A stretch of 64,000 nt of DNA from positions 310,001 through 374,000 of the forward strand of contig NZ_JBFMIA010000001.1 of the NCBI RefSeq assembly GCF_040801915.1. Reading direction: 5' to 3'. Below, piece by piece: positions 9,036 through 17,180 of this stretch. Source of the stretch: Jeotgalibacillus marinus. Lineage in GTDB: Bacteria; Bacillota; Bacilli; Bacillales; Jeotgalibacillaceae. Positions within the stretch are counted from its first letter, which is position 1, and every line of letters starts with the position of its first letter. A program made the translations under genes and the position numbers. The notes below the pieces were generated by a model, which searched no databases, had not been told where the DNA came from, and saw only the letters and a program-made list of their open reading frames with translations.

Positions 9036-9062
9036 TTGTTCTTTGAATAACGGTCTGATAAT
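9036..9062 (+). promoter_or_regulatory. Candidate sda promoter
   Basis: GATAAT (9057-9062) matches the -10 consensus at five positions. A poor TTGTTC (9036-9041) lies 15 bases before it, just after the DnaA box at 9019-9027. A weak -35 next to an activator site is what a DnaA-activated promoter would look like. Confidence 0.45.
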
Positions 9063-9110
9063 CTAAATGTACATTCTTTGAAACAATTATAAGTAAAAGG
9101 AGATCTAACA

Positions 9111-9245
9111 ATGGACAACCTACCATTACACTTACTAATTGAAGCACTAAATGAAGCAGAGAAACTAAATCTATCAGCCGATTTTATTAACTTGATAAAA
9201 GATTCGATTGATAGAAAAAACATACCAATATCAGGATCAGTTTAA
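9111..9245 (+). CDS. sda: Sda, sporulation histidine kinase inhibitor
   Basis: A 44-residue protein, easily missed for its size. It begins MDNLPLHLLIEALNEAEKLN and keeps the LLIE, LNL and DFI.LI pattern of B. subtilis Sda, a helical hairpin that binds KinA and blocks phosphorelay entry when replication is perturbed. AAGGAGA lies 7-8 bases before the ATG. Upstream DnaA boxes and the divergent yqeG reproduce the known sda locus. The stop abuts the psd stop on the other strand with no base between. Spo0B, a downstream phosphorelay member, is encoded at 62.7 kb. Confidence 0.9.
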   Translation: MDNLPLHLLIEALNEAEKLNLSADFINLIKDSIDRKNIPISGSV

Positions 9246-10025
9246 TTATTCATCATTTCTGAAGCGAGCAATTTCCTCACCCATTCGAATTAAACCTGAT
9301 TTTTTTGTCAGCTCGATTGTATCTTTTTCGACTACCATAATAACAGTGGAGCCAAAACGAAATAAGCCAACCTCTTCTCCCTGTTTCCACCGATCACCTG
9401 TGTTTGTCAAATGAATAGAATTGACAAACATTGCCCCAACCTTTACAAATGCCATTTTCCCTCTTTTTGTGAAGAGCTCGGTTATCATTCGGTAGTTTTT
9501 AGATAGCGGTCTGTCTCCTAATGAGAGTCCGAATTTATTCACAGGGTATGAGGTACGTCCAAAAATCCACTGCCTACCTACTTCCGCATTCACTGGACTG
9601 TGGATTCGATGATAGTTCGCCGGGCTTAAATACAAGATAAACACAGCGCCACCTGTAAAAACTTCTGCGTATTCTTTACTTCCTAGCAGCTCCTCTAACT
9701 TGTAACGAAGGCCTTTTACGATGTATTCATCTTCTGCAGAGATCTTACCTGCATACTCAATGGTACCGTCAACTGGACTAGTAAGGACATTGGGATCTGT
9801 ATTGATTGGTCTACTCTCTTTTACTACTTGGCGCGTAAAAAAATCTTGTAGTGATTGAAAGCCATTTTGCGGTGTAATCCATTCATTATCTGAAATCGAA
9901 AAAACCTTTTTATACGAATGAATCACGTGTTTGCTTAAGGAAGAGGTAGTAAAACTCTTTAATAGCAATGAGCTCGCCTTTCCATTAGTCAATTCAATTA
10001 ATTTTTGGTAAACAAAACGTTTCAC
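9246..10025 (-). CDS. psd: Phosphatidylserine decarboxylase proenzyme
   Basis: Psd makes phosphatidylethanolamine from phosphatidylserine at the membrane. The self-cleavage motif FGST is at 224-227, where S226 becomes the pyruvoyl group. The active-site region has D86 in SPVDG and H141 in YHRIHSPV. The start is GTG at 10023-10025 with GGAGG 8 bases upstream; 259 residues is usual for the Bacillus type. It is divergent from pssA, which supplies its substrate, instead of lying in one pssA-psd operon as in B. subtilis. Confidence 0.95.
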   Translation of the reverse strand: MKRFVYQKLIELTNGKASSLLLKSFTTSSLSKHVIHSYKKVFSISDNEWITPQNGFQSLQDFFTRQVVKESRPINTDPNVLTSPVDGTIEYAGKISAEDEYIVKGLRYKLEELLGSKEYAEVFTGGAVFILYLSPANYHRIHSPVNAEVGRQWIFGRTSYPVNKFGLSLGDRPLSKNYRMITELFTKRGKMAFVKVGAMFVNSIHLTNTGDRWKQGEEVGLFRFGSTVIMVVEKDTIELTKKSGLIRMGEEIARFRNDE

Positions 10026-10060
10026 TTAATGAACCTCCAATAATCTTGTAATAAATGGAC

Positions 10061-10089
10061 TTAACAACATGTAACAAAAAGGGTACAAT
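10061..10089 (+). promoter_or_regulatory. Sigma-A promoter of pssA
   Basis: TTAACA (10061-10066), 17 bases, TACAAT (10084-10089). Transcription would start near 10096, so the ATG at 10095 cannot be the start codon of pssA and the GTG at 10122 is supported. Confidence 0.65.
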
Positions 10090-10121
10090 GGTGTATGATA
10101 ACTGTTATAAGGAGGACCCCC

Positions 10122-10661
10122 GTGTCATTTTTGCAAGTAATTGATGTTACCTTTAAAAAGATTAAATCCCAAACAGCGAATGTACTCACGCTATCAAACT
10201 TAGCGCTGGGTGGATTTGCAGCATTATATACAACATCAGGTCAACTTTCCTTAGCAGCTCTTCTTATTTTCATTGCTGCATTTATGGACCGTTTTGACGG
10301 CATGGCTGCTAGAAAATTAGGAATTGAGTCTGATTTAGGGAAACAGCTTGATTCAATGAGCGACCTAGTTTCATTTGGAGTCGCGCCAGCACTACTTATT
10401 TATCATGGTCTCTTACATGACTTTGGTGCAAGTGGAATGATTCTTACTATTTTTTATATCGGTTGTGGCGCCTATCGACTTGCACGCTTTAATACGAAAC
10501 AGAACTCTTCTTATTTTGAAGGATTACCGATTACTGCTGCGGGTTGCCTATTAACCTTGAGTTTTTTGGCACAATCACTATTACCAATAACCACACACAT
10601 CACGATTATTTTCATTTTATCCTTGATGATGGTAAGTCCTTTAAAAGTTAAAAAAATGTAA
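10122..10661 (+). CDS. pssA: CDP-diacylglycerol-serine O-phosphatidyltransferase
   Basis: PssA joins CDP-diacylglycerol and serine to form phosphatidylserine, which Psd then decarboxylates. The CDP-alcohol phosphotransferase signature runs from D56 to D81 (DRFDGMAAR, then G...D...D), and several hydrophobic helices surround it. An in-frame ATG lies at 10095, but the Shine-Dalgarno AAGGAGG (10109-10115) is inside that extension. GTG at 10122 is 6 bases after it and is chosen (179 residues). Confidence 0.92.
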   Translation: MSFLQVIDVTFKKIKSQTANVLTLSNLALGGFAALYTTSGQLSLAALLIFIAAFMDRFDGMAARKLGIESDLGKQLDSMSDLVSFGVAPALLIYHGLLHDFGASGMILTIFYIGCGAYRLARFNTKQNSSYFEGLPITAAGCLLTLSFLAQSLLPITTHITIIFILSLMMVSPLKVKKM

Positions 10662-10667
10662 TCTAGT

Positions 10668-10698
10668 CAGTAGCCAATTCACTCAGAATTGGCTACTG
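10668..10698 (+). terminator. Hairpin after pssA
   Basis: CAGTAGCCAATTC and GAATTGGCTACTG form a perfect 13-bp stem around ACTCA, just after the stop. The T-run that follows is weak, so termination may be partial or the stem may protect the 3' end. Confidence 0.55.
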
Positions 10699-11010
10699 TT
10701 ATGATAACTTTTAGATTCAGAATAATCTAACGGCGCGATAACCAATGAAAATCATGTAATTTATTCTCCATGTAAAAGTTAAGGTGTCATTAAGCGTTTT
10801 AGATTCATTCGTGGTCAAAAGTATTCAAATTATAAAACCACTGCTCAAAAACTAGGACGCTTTCTCAATACAAGCAGATTTAACAAACCCTCTCCAAATG
10901 ACTAATTTCTCCCTTTATGAATCCCTGTTGCTCCAAAACGCCACACGCTGATTTCATGTGGACTAGCAAGTATTAACGACCCTTCTCATATAGTTTAATA
11001 AACAAGAGAA
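10699..11010. other. Intergenic region between pssA and sigK
   Basis: About 310 bases without a convincing gene on either strand. A sequence CATATAGT at 10987-10994 resembles a sigma-E -10 element, but the matching -35 region (near GCAAGTA, 10966-10972) is poor. I see no recombinase remnant or attachment-site repeat. Confidence 0.5.
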
Positions 11011-11023
11011 GGAGGGTCAAACA

Positions 11024-11734
11024 TTGTCAAGTATACTGTTCGCTTTACTCATGGCACTTGGAGACAGCACCTCGTTAATGGGCTATTTCAAGCAAAACGC
11101 GTTTCCTCAACCTCTTTCAAAGGAAAAAGAAAAAGAAATGATCCAACGAACATTAGACGGCGATGACGAAGCTAGAAAAGTGTTAATTGAACATAATTTG
11201 CGTCTTGTTGCTCACATTGTGAAAAAGTTTGAAAACACAGGAGAGTCAAACGAAGATTTAATTTCTATCGGCACCATCGGATTGATTAAAGCGATTGAAA
11301 GCTACTCGTTTGAAAAAGGAACAAAGCTTGCAACGTATGCCGCAAGATGCATCGAAAATGAAATCCTAATGTTTTTACGCTCACTCAAAAAAGTTAAAAA
11401 AGATGTGTCGTTAAATGATCCTATCGGTGAAGACAAAGACGGCAATGCCATCAGCCTCATCGATGTATTGCGCGGCGAGGAAGATGAACTTGATCAACTT
11501 ATTCATAATAAAATGAATCAAGAAAAAGTAAGAACGTTTATTCAATCACTTGATCCGAGAGAAAAAGATGTTATCACACAGCGCTTCGGATTGAATGGAT
11601 TAGAAGAAAAAACGCAGCGGGAAATAGCCAAAGAGCTAGGCATTTCAAGGAGCTACGTTTCAAGAATTGAAAAAAGAGCATTAATGAAGCTTTTCCAAGA
11701 ATTTTCTCAATCCGAACGCACAAATGGTGAATAA
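11024..11734 (+). CDS. sigK: RNA polymerase sigma-K factor precursor, uninterrupted
   Basis: Sigma-K directs late mother-cell genes for coat and cortex. This 236-residue product is full length: sigma region 2 (GDDEARKVLIEHNLRLVAHI through TKLATYAARCIENEI), then region 4 with an HTH at TQREIAKELGISRSYVSRIE. The first 20 residues are a hydrophobic pro-sequence; aligned to B. subtilis pro-sigma-K, cleavage by SpoIVFB would fall before Y21 of YFKQNAFPQPL. The start is TTG with GGAGGG upstream. The gene is not split by a skin-type element. A BofC-like gene at 57.2 kb belongs to the same processing checkpoint. Confidence 0.95.
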   Translation: MSSILFALLMALGDSTSLMGYFKQNAFPQPLSKEKEKEMIQRTLDGDDEARKVLIEHNLRLVAHIVKKFENTGESNEDLISIGTIGLIKAIESYSFEKGTKLATYAARCIENEILMFLRSLKKVKKDVSLNDPIGEDKDGNAISLIDVLRGEEDELDQLIHNKMNQEKVRTFIQSLDPREKDVITQRFGLNGLEEKTQREIAKELGISRSYVSRIEKRALMKLFQEFSQSERTNGE

Positions 11735-11753
11735 AACGATTGTCATTTCATTC

Positions 11754-12461
11754 TTAGATTGTTGTTTCCGTTAATCCCTCAATAATTGATAAAACGAGAT
11801 TTGCTGAATTTACTGCTGCTTTTTCTAGGTATTGATCAAATGAAAGATCTGATTCCTTTCCAGCGATATCCGACAATGAACGAATGATGACAAATGGTTT
11901 GTTATATTGATAAGCGACTTGTGCAATTGCCGCGGCTTCCATTTCAAGCGCTTGAAGATTGGTAAATTTATCACGCAGTACTTCTACTTTCACAGGGTCA
12001 TTCATAAACGAATCTCCTGTTGCGATGAGTCCACTAACGACCCTAATTCCTTCAATACTTGCTGCTTGGTGAACGGCAAGCTGTTGCAAAGAAGAATGCG
12101 CAAGAAACGCTGCAGGAAGCTGTGGCACCTGTCCATATTCATAACCAAATGCGGTTACATCGACGTCATGATGGCGAACTTCAGTAGAAATCACGATATC
12201 CCCTACATTCAATGATGGCTCAAATCCTCCAGCAGAACCCGTATTAATAATAAGATCAGGTTGGTAACGTTCCATTAAAATAGTTGACGTCATTGCAGCA
12301 TTAACTTTTCCTATCCCACTTTTCAGAAGAACTACTTCGAACCCCTTCAGTTTTCCAACAGTGAATTCACTGTTTGCAACCTTTTCTGTTTGGGCGTCTT
12401 CAATCGTAGAACGTAAAAGTGCAACCTCTTCTTCCATCGCACCAATAATAGCAACTTTCAT
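11754..12461 (-). CDS. mtnN: 5'-methylthioadenosine/S-adenosylhomocysteine nucleosidase
   Basis: A 235-residue MTA/SAH nucleosidase, which frees adenine from methylthioadenosine and S-adenosylhomocysteine in the methyl cycle. The family start KVAIIGAMEEEVALL, the glycine loop GSAGG, VSTEVRHHDVD and the base-binding end LSDIAGKES (catalytic Asp) are all visible, as is EMEAAA for ribose binding. GAGGG lies upstream of the ATG. It converges on sigK with 19 bases between stops and no clear terminator. Confidence 0.94.
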   Translation of the reverse strand: MKVAIIGAMEEEVALLRSTIEDAQTEKVANSEFTVGKLKGFEVVLLKSGIGKVNAAMTSTILMERYQPDLIINTGSAGGFEPSLNVGDIVISTEVRHHDVDVTAFGYEYGQVPQLPAAFLAHSSLQQLAVHQAASIEGIRVVSGLIATGDSFMNDPVKVEVLRDKFTNLQALEMEAAAIAQVAYQYNKPFVIIRSLSDIAGKESDLSFDQYLEKAAVNSANLVLSIIEGLTETTI

Positions 12462-12592
12462 GGTAATCCCTCATTTCATCAAATTCGTCAAAACTTCTTT
12501 GACTTTATCATAGCAATCTCAAAATTTCAATTTTTCCTTTTGCAACTACATGGTACAATGAATCCGTAAACGTATAGAGGAGGAATTGTTTC

Positions 12593-12796
12593 ATGTCATT
12601 TCAAGTTGAAATGCTACAAGATAAAGTAGAATTTTATGACGCTCATACATTAAAAGACCTTGAAAAAAAGATCCAAACTCAAATCGAACATAATCAAGCC
12701 ATTTTACTGCGTGTGCATTCTGTTTCACATAACGTAACCATCGACGATAATGGAAGACCTTACTTCACTGCGGTTGTACATTATAAAGCAAAATAA
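12593..12796 (+). CDS. yrzA: DUF2536 family protein YrzA
   Basis: A 67-residue soluble protein beginning MSFQVEMLQDKVEFYDAHTL, preceded by GAGGAGG. It matches the small DUF2536 family (B. subtilis YrzA), whose function is not known. It is monocistronic, with a strong two-way terminator overlapping its stop codon. Confidence 0.8.
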   Translation: MSFQVEMLQDKVEFYDAHTLKDLEKKIQTQIEHNQAILLRVHSVSHNVTIDDNGRPYFTAVVHYKAK

Positions 12797-12828
12797 CAGG
12801 GTTGGCATCTGAGCCAACCCTGTTATTT
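12791..12828. terminator. Bidirectional terminator between yrzA and yrrS
   Basis: AAATAACAGGGTTGGC and its exact complement (12813-12828) form a 16-bp perfect stem around a 6-base loop. The yrzA TAA stop lies in the stem. It serves yrzA and the convergent yrrS. Confidence 0.85.
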
Positions 12829-12854
12829 GATAAACTATGACTACGCACCAGGTT

Positions 12855-13478
12855 CTAATTCTTTTCCACCTTTACTGGTTTCCATCCTTTTTGATCAACC
12901 CATTCAAGGTACACTTTATATTCAGTATCTAGATCATCAAAACTAGAGACGGTACCAACAGATTTGTGAGGACTGTTTTCATGATTCCCAATAAACAGAA
13001 TCAACATATTGCTCTCTTCAATTCCAGTTGCGTATGAAATCGCCTTCACTTTTTCTTCCCAATCCACTGAATTTTCGTCATAGGATGATACGTGTTCGCC
13101 AGTTTGGGTTGTTCCGATTGGTTCCCATGATCCATTTACGGACTCATCTTCACCTGTTGCAGAATCATTAGCTGCTTCTTGAGCTTCTCGTTCTTCTTTA
13201 TCAACTTCATTGTCAGTCAAAGAATTTGCCTCTTCACCATCGCTATCTTTACCTTCTAAAGCCTCATCTGGTTCTAAAGAAGCTAGATGTTGTTCAGCAA
13301 GTGTTTGCTCATCATCATTGTCTGATGATCCTATATTTGTTTTATCATTATTAAAAAAGATTATTGAACCGACAATGACGATTAGACCTAAAACAACTGC
13401 AATCGATGAATTAAGAACTAAATTCGCTTTACGTTTCTTATTTCGAGACTTAAGTCTTGAATGTTGATCTTTTGCCAT
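12855..13478 (-). CDS. yrrS: YrrS family (DUF1510) membrane protein
   Basis: A 207-residue protein with a basic cytoplasmic start (MAKDQHSRLKSRNKKRK), one membrane helix (about 20-42), a very acidic Glu/Asp-rich linker (about 48-110) and a C-terminal DUF1510 domain ending VKVEKN. This is the architecture of B. subtilis YrrS, which is co-transcribed with the penicillin-binding protein gene pbpI; no such gene is adjacent here. Function unknown; an envelope role is inferred. Confidence 0.8.
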   Translation of the reverse strand: MAKDQHSRLKSRNKKRKANLVLNSSIAVVLGLIVIVGSIIFFNNDKTNIGSSDNDDEQTLAEQHLASLEPDEALEGKDSDGEEANSLTDNEVDKEEREAQEAANDSATGEDESVNGSWEPIGTTQTGEHVSSYDENSVDWEEKVKAISYATGIEESNMLILFIGNHENSPHKSVGTVSSFDDLDTEYKVYLEWVDQKGWKPVKVEKN

Positions 13479-13635
13479 CTTTCATCTCTCCTATTAAAGG
13501 TTGTCAGCGTACAACAACAGAATCTCAACTAGCATATCAGATCACTCCCCAAGTTGCACAAGTGACTTCAATCCTTTTAAAAACTAGGTAAGGAGACCTG
13601 CATACCTAAATAGACGTATGATGACTACTATAAGT

Positions 13636-13674
13636 TTCAAAAAGCTCCAGGTGGTTTTTTCACCTAGAGCCTTG
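13636..13674 (-). terminator. Terminator of greA
   Basis: On the minus strand AAGGCTCTAGGTG pairs with CACCTGGAGCTTT around about 7 bases and is followed by TTTTT. It lies about 40 bases after the greA stop. Confidence 0.75.
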
Positions 13675-13709
13675 GGAAGGGCTACATAAACCCACTATCC
13701 ATTTTTGTA

Positions 13710-14186
13710 TTATGTTATTGATACAATCTTTACATCCATGTCGCCACCTGGAGTTTGAACTTTAACTTGATCGCCAACTATTTTACCTAATAGGCTTTTT
13801 GCGATTGGTGAGTCGTTTGAGATCCGTCCTTCAAATGGATCTGCTTCAGCACTACCAACGATTGTGTACTCCTCTTCATCACCGTTAGGTAGCTCTTGGA
13901 ATGTAACCGTTTTACCAAGTCCCACTACGCCATCCATCGAACCATCTTCTTCAATAATTTTCGCATTGCGTACCATTGCATCTAAAGTCGAAATACGTCC
14001 TTCAACGAATGCTTGCTCTTCTTTTGCAGAATCGTATTCAGAGTTCTCTGACAAATCACCGAAACTTCGAGCAATCTTAATACGCTCTACTACTTCTTTA
14101 CGTTTTACAGATTTAAGTTGTTCTAGTTCGTGCTCTAGCTTCTCTTTCCCAGCTTTGGTCATTGGAAATACTTTTTCTTTAGCCAA
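13710..14186 (-). CDS. greA: Transcription elongation factor GreA
   Basis: GreA reactivates backtracked RNA polymerase by stimulating transcript cleavage. The 158-residue protein has the N-terminal antiparallel coiled coil with the acidic tip region near SFGDLSENSEYDSAKEEQ and the C-terminal FKBP-like domain (about 80-158). The start is TTG at 14184-14186 with AAGGAG upstream. It follows udk, as in B. subtilis. Confidence 0.95.
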   Translation of the reverse strand: MAKEKVFPMTKAGKEKLEHELEQLKSVKRKEVVERIKIARSFGDLSENSEYDSAKEEQAFVEGRISTLDAMVRNAKIIEEDGSMDGVVGLGKTVTFQELPNGDEEEYTIVGSAEADPFEGRISNDSPIAKSLLGKIVGDQVKVQTPGGDMDVKIVSIT

Positions 14187-14270
14187 AATCCTTCACTCCT
14201 TTGAATGCATGAGAACCAAATCACTTCTTAGTCATGCTATGTGTTCATTACCCCTTTTATGAAGTAAGTT

Positions 14271-14294
14271 AAAAAAAGGATACGCATGTAATCC
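14271..14294 (-). terminator. Possible terminator between udk and greA
   Basis: A 6-bp stem with one bulge (GGATAC / GTA-A-TCC, tetraloop GCAT) is followed by seven T on the minus strand, 24 bases after the udk stop. Confidence 0.5.
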
Positions 14295-14317
14295 TCTTTA
14301 TTGTCTTTGCTATCATA

Positions 14318-14953
14318 TTACACAATTGACTTTTGTTCAAGAATCGTTTGAATTTTCGTTACCATCAAGTCGATAGCGACATGATTTTGTCCACCTTCTG
14401 GGATGATGATGTCAGCATATCGTTTCGTCGGTTCAATAAACTGATTATGCATTGGGCGTACGACGTTTATATATTGATCTACAACAGAATCAATTGTGCG
14501 TCCGCGTTCGTTAATATCTCGTAACAAACGGCGAATAATACGTAAATCCGAATCAGTGTCTACATAAAGCTTAATATCCATTAGGTTACGCAAGCGCTCA
14601 TCTTCTAACACAAGAATACCTTCTAGGATAATAACATCTTTCGGTTCTACTGGAATTGTCTGTTGTGCTCGTGTATGAACCGTATAGTCATAAACGGGCT
14701 TATCAATTGCCTTGCGCTCTTTAAGCGTCAAAATGTGTTCGATAAGAAGATCGTTATCGAACGCCAAAGGATGATCGTAATTCGTTGCTAATCTCTCTTC
14801 ATACGGAATATTACTTTGGTCTTTATAATAATAATCCTGTTCGATCATTGCGATTGAGTGGCCTTGAAAAAAGTCATAAATCGCTTTTGTTACAGATGTT
14901 TTTCCGGATCCTGATCCACCGGTTACCCCAATCACTACTGGTTTTTTTCTCAT
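14318..14953 (-). CDS. udk: Uridine/cytidine kinase
   Basis: A 211-residue kinase that phosphorylates uridine or cytidine to the monophosphate in pyrimidine salvage. Walker A is GVTGGSGSGKTS (9-20), and the nucleoside-binding DYYYKDQ and NYDHPLAFD motifs follow. The ATG overlaps the trhP2 stop by 4 bases, so it is the fourth gene of the trmR-trhP1-trhP2-udk unit. Confidence 0.95.
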   Translation of the reverse strand: MRKKPVVIGVTGGSGSGKTSVTKAIYDFFQGHSIAMIEQDYYYKDQSNIPYEERLATNYDHPLAFDNDLLIEHILTLKERKAIDKPVYDYTVHTRAQQTIPVEPKDVIILEGILVLEDERLRNLMDIKLYVDTDSDLRIIRRLLRDINERGRTIDSVVDQYINVVRPMHNQFIEPTKRYADIIIPEGGQNHVAIDLMVTKIQTILEQKSIV

Positions 14954-16233
14954 GGTCTAGAGACGAGCTCCTTCCTCATCATGTTGTTCGGACGCAATGG
15001 ATGATCCACTTTAAACTGAATGATTTGTAATGGATGACGTGCAGCATCTAATTCGTTACCGTCTTCATCCCATATTTCTCCAATGATTTGAGTGAAATTT
15101 TCCATACCTGGACCAAAAAATTCAACTTCTTGACCTGGTTTAAAATGATTACGCTGTTGTAGTGTAACCATTTGTGTTTCTTTATTGTAATCAAGCACAA
15201 GACCAGCGAAATCAAATGTTGTTTTCTTCCCATGAATACCAAACATTTGCTGCTTGTAACCTGGTTTACCTTCAAAAAACGCAGTAGCCGTATCTCGGTT
15301 TGCACATTTATCAAGCTCATCTAGCCATTCTTGCTTAATTTTAAAGTTTTCCGGATCAGCGCAGTAAGCATCGATAACTTTACGGTATACACTCACAACG
15401 GTTGCTACGTAATGAATCGATTTCATTCGTCCTTCTACTTTTAAGCTGTCAATTCCAACTTCGATCATACGTGGTATGGATTCAATTAGTTTTAAATCTT
15501 TCGGGCTCATGGCGAATGGTGCATCTTCATCGCTGTATAAAGCTTTTTCTTCTTCACCGTCAACTTCATACAAATCATAATCCCAACGGCAAGATTGACA
15601 ACAGCCTCCACGGTTTGAATCACGTGCAGTCATATGATTGCTTAAGACACAGCGACCGCTATAAGCAATACACATCGCGCCGTGTATAAAAGACTCTATC
15701 TCGATGTCTACTTTTTCTTTCATTTCTTGAATTTCGTCACCACTCGTTTCACGAGCTAAAACCACACGGTGGAGACCCTCTTCTTTCCAGAACTTTACTG
15801 CTTTCCAGTTTGACAGGGATTGTTGTGTGCTTAAATGAACTTCAACACCAGGTGCTACACGTTGGCATGTTTCAATAATTAGTGGATCTGCTACGATAAT
15901 ACCGGCTACACCAGCAGATGCGATTCCTCGTAAATATTCTTCTAAACCGTCGATATTCTCATTGTGCGCAAAAATATTTGTTGTTACATATATTTTCGCT
16001 CCATACTTTTTAGCAAAGTCTACTCCTGCTTTCATTTCTTCCCATGTGAAATTTCCAGCATTTGAACGCAGACCATATTCTTGTCCACCAATAAAAACGG
16101 CATCGGCTCCGTAATGAACTGCTATTTTTAGCTTTTCAAGGTTACCGGCTGGCGCTAATAATTCAGGCTTCTTCACGATTACGCGTTTGCCATCTATGAT
16201 TTTTGAAATTTTATCATTCATTGTTGTCATCAT
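14950..16233 (-). CDS. trhP2: tRNA hydroxylation protein TrhP2 (peptidase U32 family)
   Basis: A U32-family protein (YrrO). With TrhP1 it makes 5-hydroxyuridine at tRNA wobble position 34 using prephenate. The U32 signature IESFIHGAMCIAYSGRCVLS is complete, and further cysteines in GGCCQSCRW fit an Fe-S cluster. The frame is open to 16374, overlapping trhP1 by 128 bases, but AAAGGAGG at 16238-16245 sits 4 bases before ATG 16231-16233 (and 7 before the next ATG). The shorter 427-residue form is chosen. Confidence 0.9.
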   Translation of the reverse strand: MMTTMNDKISKIIDGKRVIVKKPELLAPAGNLEKLKIAVHYGADAVFIGGQEYGLRSNAGNFTWEEMKAGVDFAKKYGAKIYVTTNIFAHNENIDGLEEYLRGIASAGVAGIIVADPLIIETCQRVAPGVEVHLSTQQSLSNWKAVKFWKEEGLHRVVLARETSGDEIQEMKEKVDIEIESFIHGAMCIAYSGRCVLSNHMTARDSNRGGCCQSCRWDYDLYEVDGEEEKALYSDEDAPFAMSPKDLKLIESIPRMIEVGIDSLKVEGRMKSIHYVATVVSVYRKVIDAYCADPENFKIKQEWLDELDKCANRDTATAFFEGKPGYKQQMFGIHGKKTTFDFAGLVLDYNKETQMVTLQQRNHFKPGQEVEFFGPGMENFTQIIGEIWDEDGNELDAARHPLQIIQFKVDHPLRPNNMMRKELVSRP

Positions 16234-16246
16234 CGTTCCTCCTTTC

Positions 16247-17176
16247 TTAATAGACGGTTTCTTTAAAGAAAAATCCTGTATCGAGTGGACGATGCGGCTG
16301 TTGAAGTTCTTCAATTTTTTCAAGCCATTGATCTTTTTGATCCTCATACGTATCTGGATCTTCGACACACACATCGATCGCTTTTCGGTAAAGTTCCGTT
16401 ACAGTTGTAACATATTCAGGCGTTTGAAGAATCCCTTCAATTTTAAAGGAATCTACACCCGCTTCAATCATTTCTTGAAGTTCATCAATGATGCACATGT
16501 CATTCGGGCTCATAATATGAGTGCCATTTTCATCCTCAAAAATAGGATATTTATTACTGCGTTCAACATCATGCAAAAGCATATTTTTTTGAACTTTACG
16601 ATTTTCAATTTCAAGAGCTTTACCTTGGTAAAGGAAATAGTTCCCAAGTAATGCCCGCTTTGATTGGAACATACATGTCATGCCATGTACTTGAATTTCA
16701 ATTTCCACCTCTGCATTTTCTTTCATATCAATGATTGACTCCATGGAAAGTTCTCTTGCTAGCACAGCACGTCTTGCACCACGGCGCCCCCAGTAATTAC
16801 ATGTGTAGTAATTTGTGGCTGTTGTTTCAGTATTCCAGTGTAGCGGAAGATCTGGAGTTGATTCACGTGCTGCCATTAAAACGGCTGGATCACCAAATAT
16901 CACGGCATCAGCTCCTGCTTCTTCGCAAAACAATAAATAGTCATTTAATTCATTTACTTTATCATTGTGAAAAACGGCATTTACTGCGATATAAACTTTC
17001 TTTCCGTATCCATGAGCTATTTCAATCGCTTGTTTGCACTCGTCTCTCGTAAATTCTCCCGCCAAACGAAGTCCATACCGTTGTTCTCCGATCAAAAATG
17101 CATCGGCACCAGAGATTGAAAGTTCTTTGACATGCGCTACAGAAAATGGTGTTACGAGTAATTCTGGTTTCTTCAT
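16247..17176 (-). CDS. trhP1: tRNA hydroxylation protein TrhP1 (peptidase U32 family)
   Basis: The smaller U32 partner (YrrN) of TrhP2. It has the U32 barrel start (KKPELLVTPFSVAHVKELS) but a divergent signature, HGMTCMFQSKRALL, which lacks the SGRC cysteine of TrhP2; this asymmetry is normal for the pair. The start at 17174-17176 follows AAGAGGTGA closely; the open frame extends 13 codons upstream without a ribosome site. The gap to trhP2 is 13 bases and to trmR 4. Confidence 0.88.
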   Translation of the reverse strand: MKKPELLVTPFSVAHVKELSISGADAFLIGEQRYGLRLAGEFTRDECKQAIEIAHGYGKKVYIAVNAVFHNDKVNELNDYLLFCEEAGADAVIFGDPAVLMAARESTPDLPLHWNTETTATNYYTCNYWGRRGARRAVLARELSMESIIDMKENAEVEIEIQVHGMTCMFQSKRALLGNYFLYQGKALEIENRKVQKNMLLHDVERSNKYPIFEDENGTHIMSPNDMCIIDELQEMIEAGVDSFKIEGILQTPEYVTTVTELYRKAIDVCVEDPDTYEDQKDQWLEKIEELQQPHRPLDTGFFFKETVY

Positions 17177-17180
17177 CCTG

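Noticed and set aside
8915..9223. A 102-codon minus-strand frame opposite sda
   Set aside because: It runs antisense to sda and through the DnaA-box region, has no ribosome site, and gives no recognisable protein.
10699..11010. Remnant of a skin-like element next to sigK
   Set aside because: No recombinase fragments, direct repeats or phage-like genes are seen, and sigK is intact.
16187..16651. A 154-codon plus-strand frame
   Set aside because: Antisense shadow of trhP1/trhP2, both of which have strong family motifs.
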